Positions 4,928-6,014 of a DNA stretch of 6,014 bases are shown here, in pieces. Made by a program: the position numbers and the translations under genes. The notes under the pieces are model-generated. The model was not told the DNA's origin. It did no database searches and saw only the letters and a program-made list of their open reading frames with translations. How positions within the stretch are numbered: position 1 is the stretch's first letter; each line of letters starts with the position of its first letter. This DNA comes from Elusimicrobiota bacterium (lineage in GTDB: Bacteria > Elusimicrobiota > Elusimicrobia > UBA1565 > UBA9628): positions 1 through 6,014 of the forward strand of contig JAQUMZ010000179.1 of the NCBI GenBank assembly GCA_028717865.1, in the 5' to 3' direction.

Positions 4928-6014
4928 ATGAGCGACGACCAGCCCCTGATGCGTCCCGCCCCGGCCATGCCGCGCCTGACCGAGATCGACCGGCGCGTCC
5001 TGGAGTTCTGGGAGCGCAGCCGCGCCTTCGCGACCCTGCGCGAGCTGCGCCGCGACGCGCCGCCCTTCCGGTTCGTGGACGGCCCCATCACCGCCAACAA
5101 TCCGATGGGCGTGCACCACGCCTGGGGCCGCACGCTGAAGGACGCCTTCATCCGCTACCAGGCCATGCGCGGCCGTTCCTGCCGCTATCAGAACGGCTTC
5201 GACTGCCAGGGGCTCTGGCTGGAGGTCGAGGTCGAGAAGGAGCTCGGCTTCAAGGGCAAGCCGGATATCGAGCGCTTCGGAGTCGGCAATTTCGCGCGCA
5301 AGTGCCGCCAGCGGGTGGAGAAGTTCTCCCGCATCCAGACCGAGCAGTCCGTACGCCTGGGGCAATGGATGGACTGGGACCATTCCTACTATACCCATAC
5401 CGACGAGAACATCCTGGGCATCTGGCACTTCCTGAAGCTCTGCCGCGAGAAGGGCTGGCTCACGCGCAAGGCCCTGCCCATGCCCTGGTGCCCCCGCTGC
5501 GGGACCAGCCTATCCGAGCACGAGATGGCCGGTTCGCACCAGGACCGCCAGCACCTATCGGTCTTCGGCCAGCTTCCTCTCCTGGGCGAGCCCAAGCGGC
5601 GGCTGCTGCTTTGGACGACCACGCCCTGGACCTTGTCCGCCAACACGGCGGCGGCCGTCAACCCGGATTTGGAGTACTGCGAGGTTTCCGCGAAGGTCTG
5701 GCCGCACACCCTTATCCTCTGCAAGGACGCGTTGCCCAAGCTCAAGCGCTACGAACCCGTTATCGAGCGCAGCTTTCCGGGACGGGAGCTCGTGGGCCGG
5801 CGCTACGAGACCTTTTTTCCCGATTTCGAGGCGCAGAAAGGCGTGGAGCACCGGGTCGTGCCGTGGTCGGCCGTGGACGCGACGGAAGGCTCCGGGATCG
5901 TCCATATCGCCCCCGGCTGCGGGCGCGAGGACCACGAGTTGGGTCAGGAACAGAAGCTGGCGCAGATCTGCCCCGTGGACGACAACGGGATATTCCTGCC
6001 CGGCTTCGGCTGGC
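4928..6014 (+). CDS. Isoleucyl-tRNA synthetase, N-terminal part (runs off the window)
   Basis: Class I synthetase that charges tRNA-Ile with isoleucine and edits mischarged valine. The visible 362 residues are open to the right edge, about a third of a full-length enzyme, so the KMSKS motif and anticodon-binding domain are not seen. Residues 50-71 carry the class I signature region, VDGPITANNPMGVHHAWGRTLKD, in which GVHH (61-64) replaces the usual HIGH. WCPRCG (177-182) is a zinc-knuckle-like pair. The editing (CP1) domain shows WTTTPWTLSANTAAAVNPDLEY (219-240) and EGSGIVHIAPGCGREDHELG (330-349). The GVHH form occurs in a known subgroup of bacterial isoleucyl enzymes. The ATG at 4928 has only a weak GGAA before it and lies 16 nt after the tRNA, with no terminator between, so co-transcription with the tRNA is likely. 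Valine or leucine synthetase is less likely given the motifs and the tRNA neighbour. Confidence 0.92.
   Translation, partial: MSDDQPLMRPAPAMPRLTEIDRRVLEFWERSRAFATLRELRRDAPPFRFVDGPITANNPMGVHHAWGRTLKDAFIRYQAMRGRSCRYQNGFDCQGLWLEVEVEKELGFKGKPDIERFGVGNFARKCRQRVEKFSRIQTEQSVRLGQWMDWDHSYYTHTDENILGIWHFLKLCREKGWLTRKALPMPWCPRCGTSLSEHEMAGSHQDRQHLSVFGQLPLLGEPKRRLLLWTTTPWTLSANTAAAVNPDLEYCEVSAKVWPHTLILCKDALPKLKRYEPVIERSFPGRELVGRRYETFFPDFEAQKGVEHRVVPWSAVDATEGSGIVHIAPGCGREDHELGQEQKLAQICPVDDNGIFLPGFGW

Overview
The window comes from a high-GC bacterium with a two-membrane envelope. A proton-driven ExbB/ExbD/TonB-type (or TolQ/TolR/TolA-type) module supports the second point. Only the first ~120 bases are compositionally different, at about half G+C. 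The Ala/Pro-rich secreted-style N-terminus on a transporter and the general style of the genes are compatible with the Elusimicrobiota, but that placement is a guess from memory and cannot be proven from this sequence.

Layout. Bases 1-278 carry no gene I can recognise, but hold a strong hairpin and a 15-nt repeat. Bases 279-1995 form a tight three-gene plus-strand operon: an ExbB/TolQ/MotA-family channel subunit, an ExbD/TolR subunit and a TonB/TolA-type energy transducer. Each gene overlaps the next by 4 bases (ATGA, then GTGA). Bases 1996-2057 are a 62-bp element with perfect 16-bp terminal inverted repeats, in the gap between convergent genes. On the minus strand, 4215-2074 encodes a 713-residue MFS-type transporter with an unusual exported-looking N-terminal extension. 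Upstream of it on the same strand lies a 139-residue stand-alone receiver-domain response regulator (4735-4316). On the plus strand, a tRNA-Ile(GAT) with encoded CCA (4836-4911) sits 16 nt before the start of an isoleucyl-tRNA synthetase gene, which runs off the right edge.

Functional reading. The operon would use the inner-membrane proton gradient to drive a periplasm-spanning transducer, for outer-membrane transport or envelope constriction. The tRNA and its own synthetase appear to share one transcript. The response regulator and the transporter are neighbours, but no functional link is shown.

The most interesting pattern is in the starts. All three genes that begin a transcription unit with a recognisable promoter (279, 4735, 4215) have a near-consensus -10 hexamer 6, 6 and 9 nt upstream of the start codon, and none has a Shine-Dalgarno sequence. 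This predicts leaderless or near-leaderless mRNAs as a normal mode of initiation in this organism.
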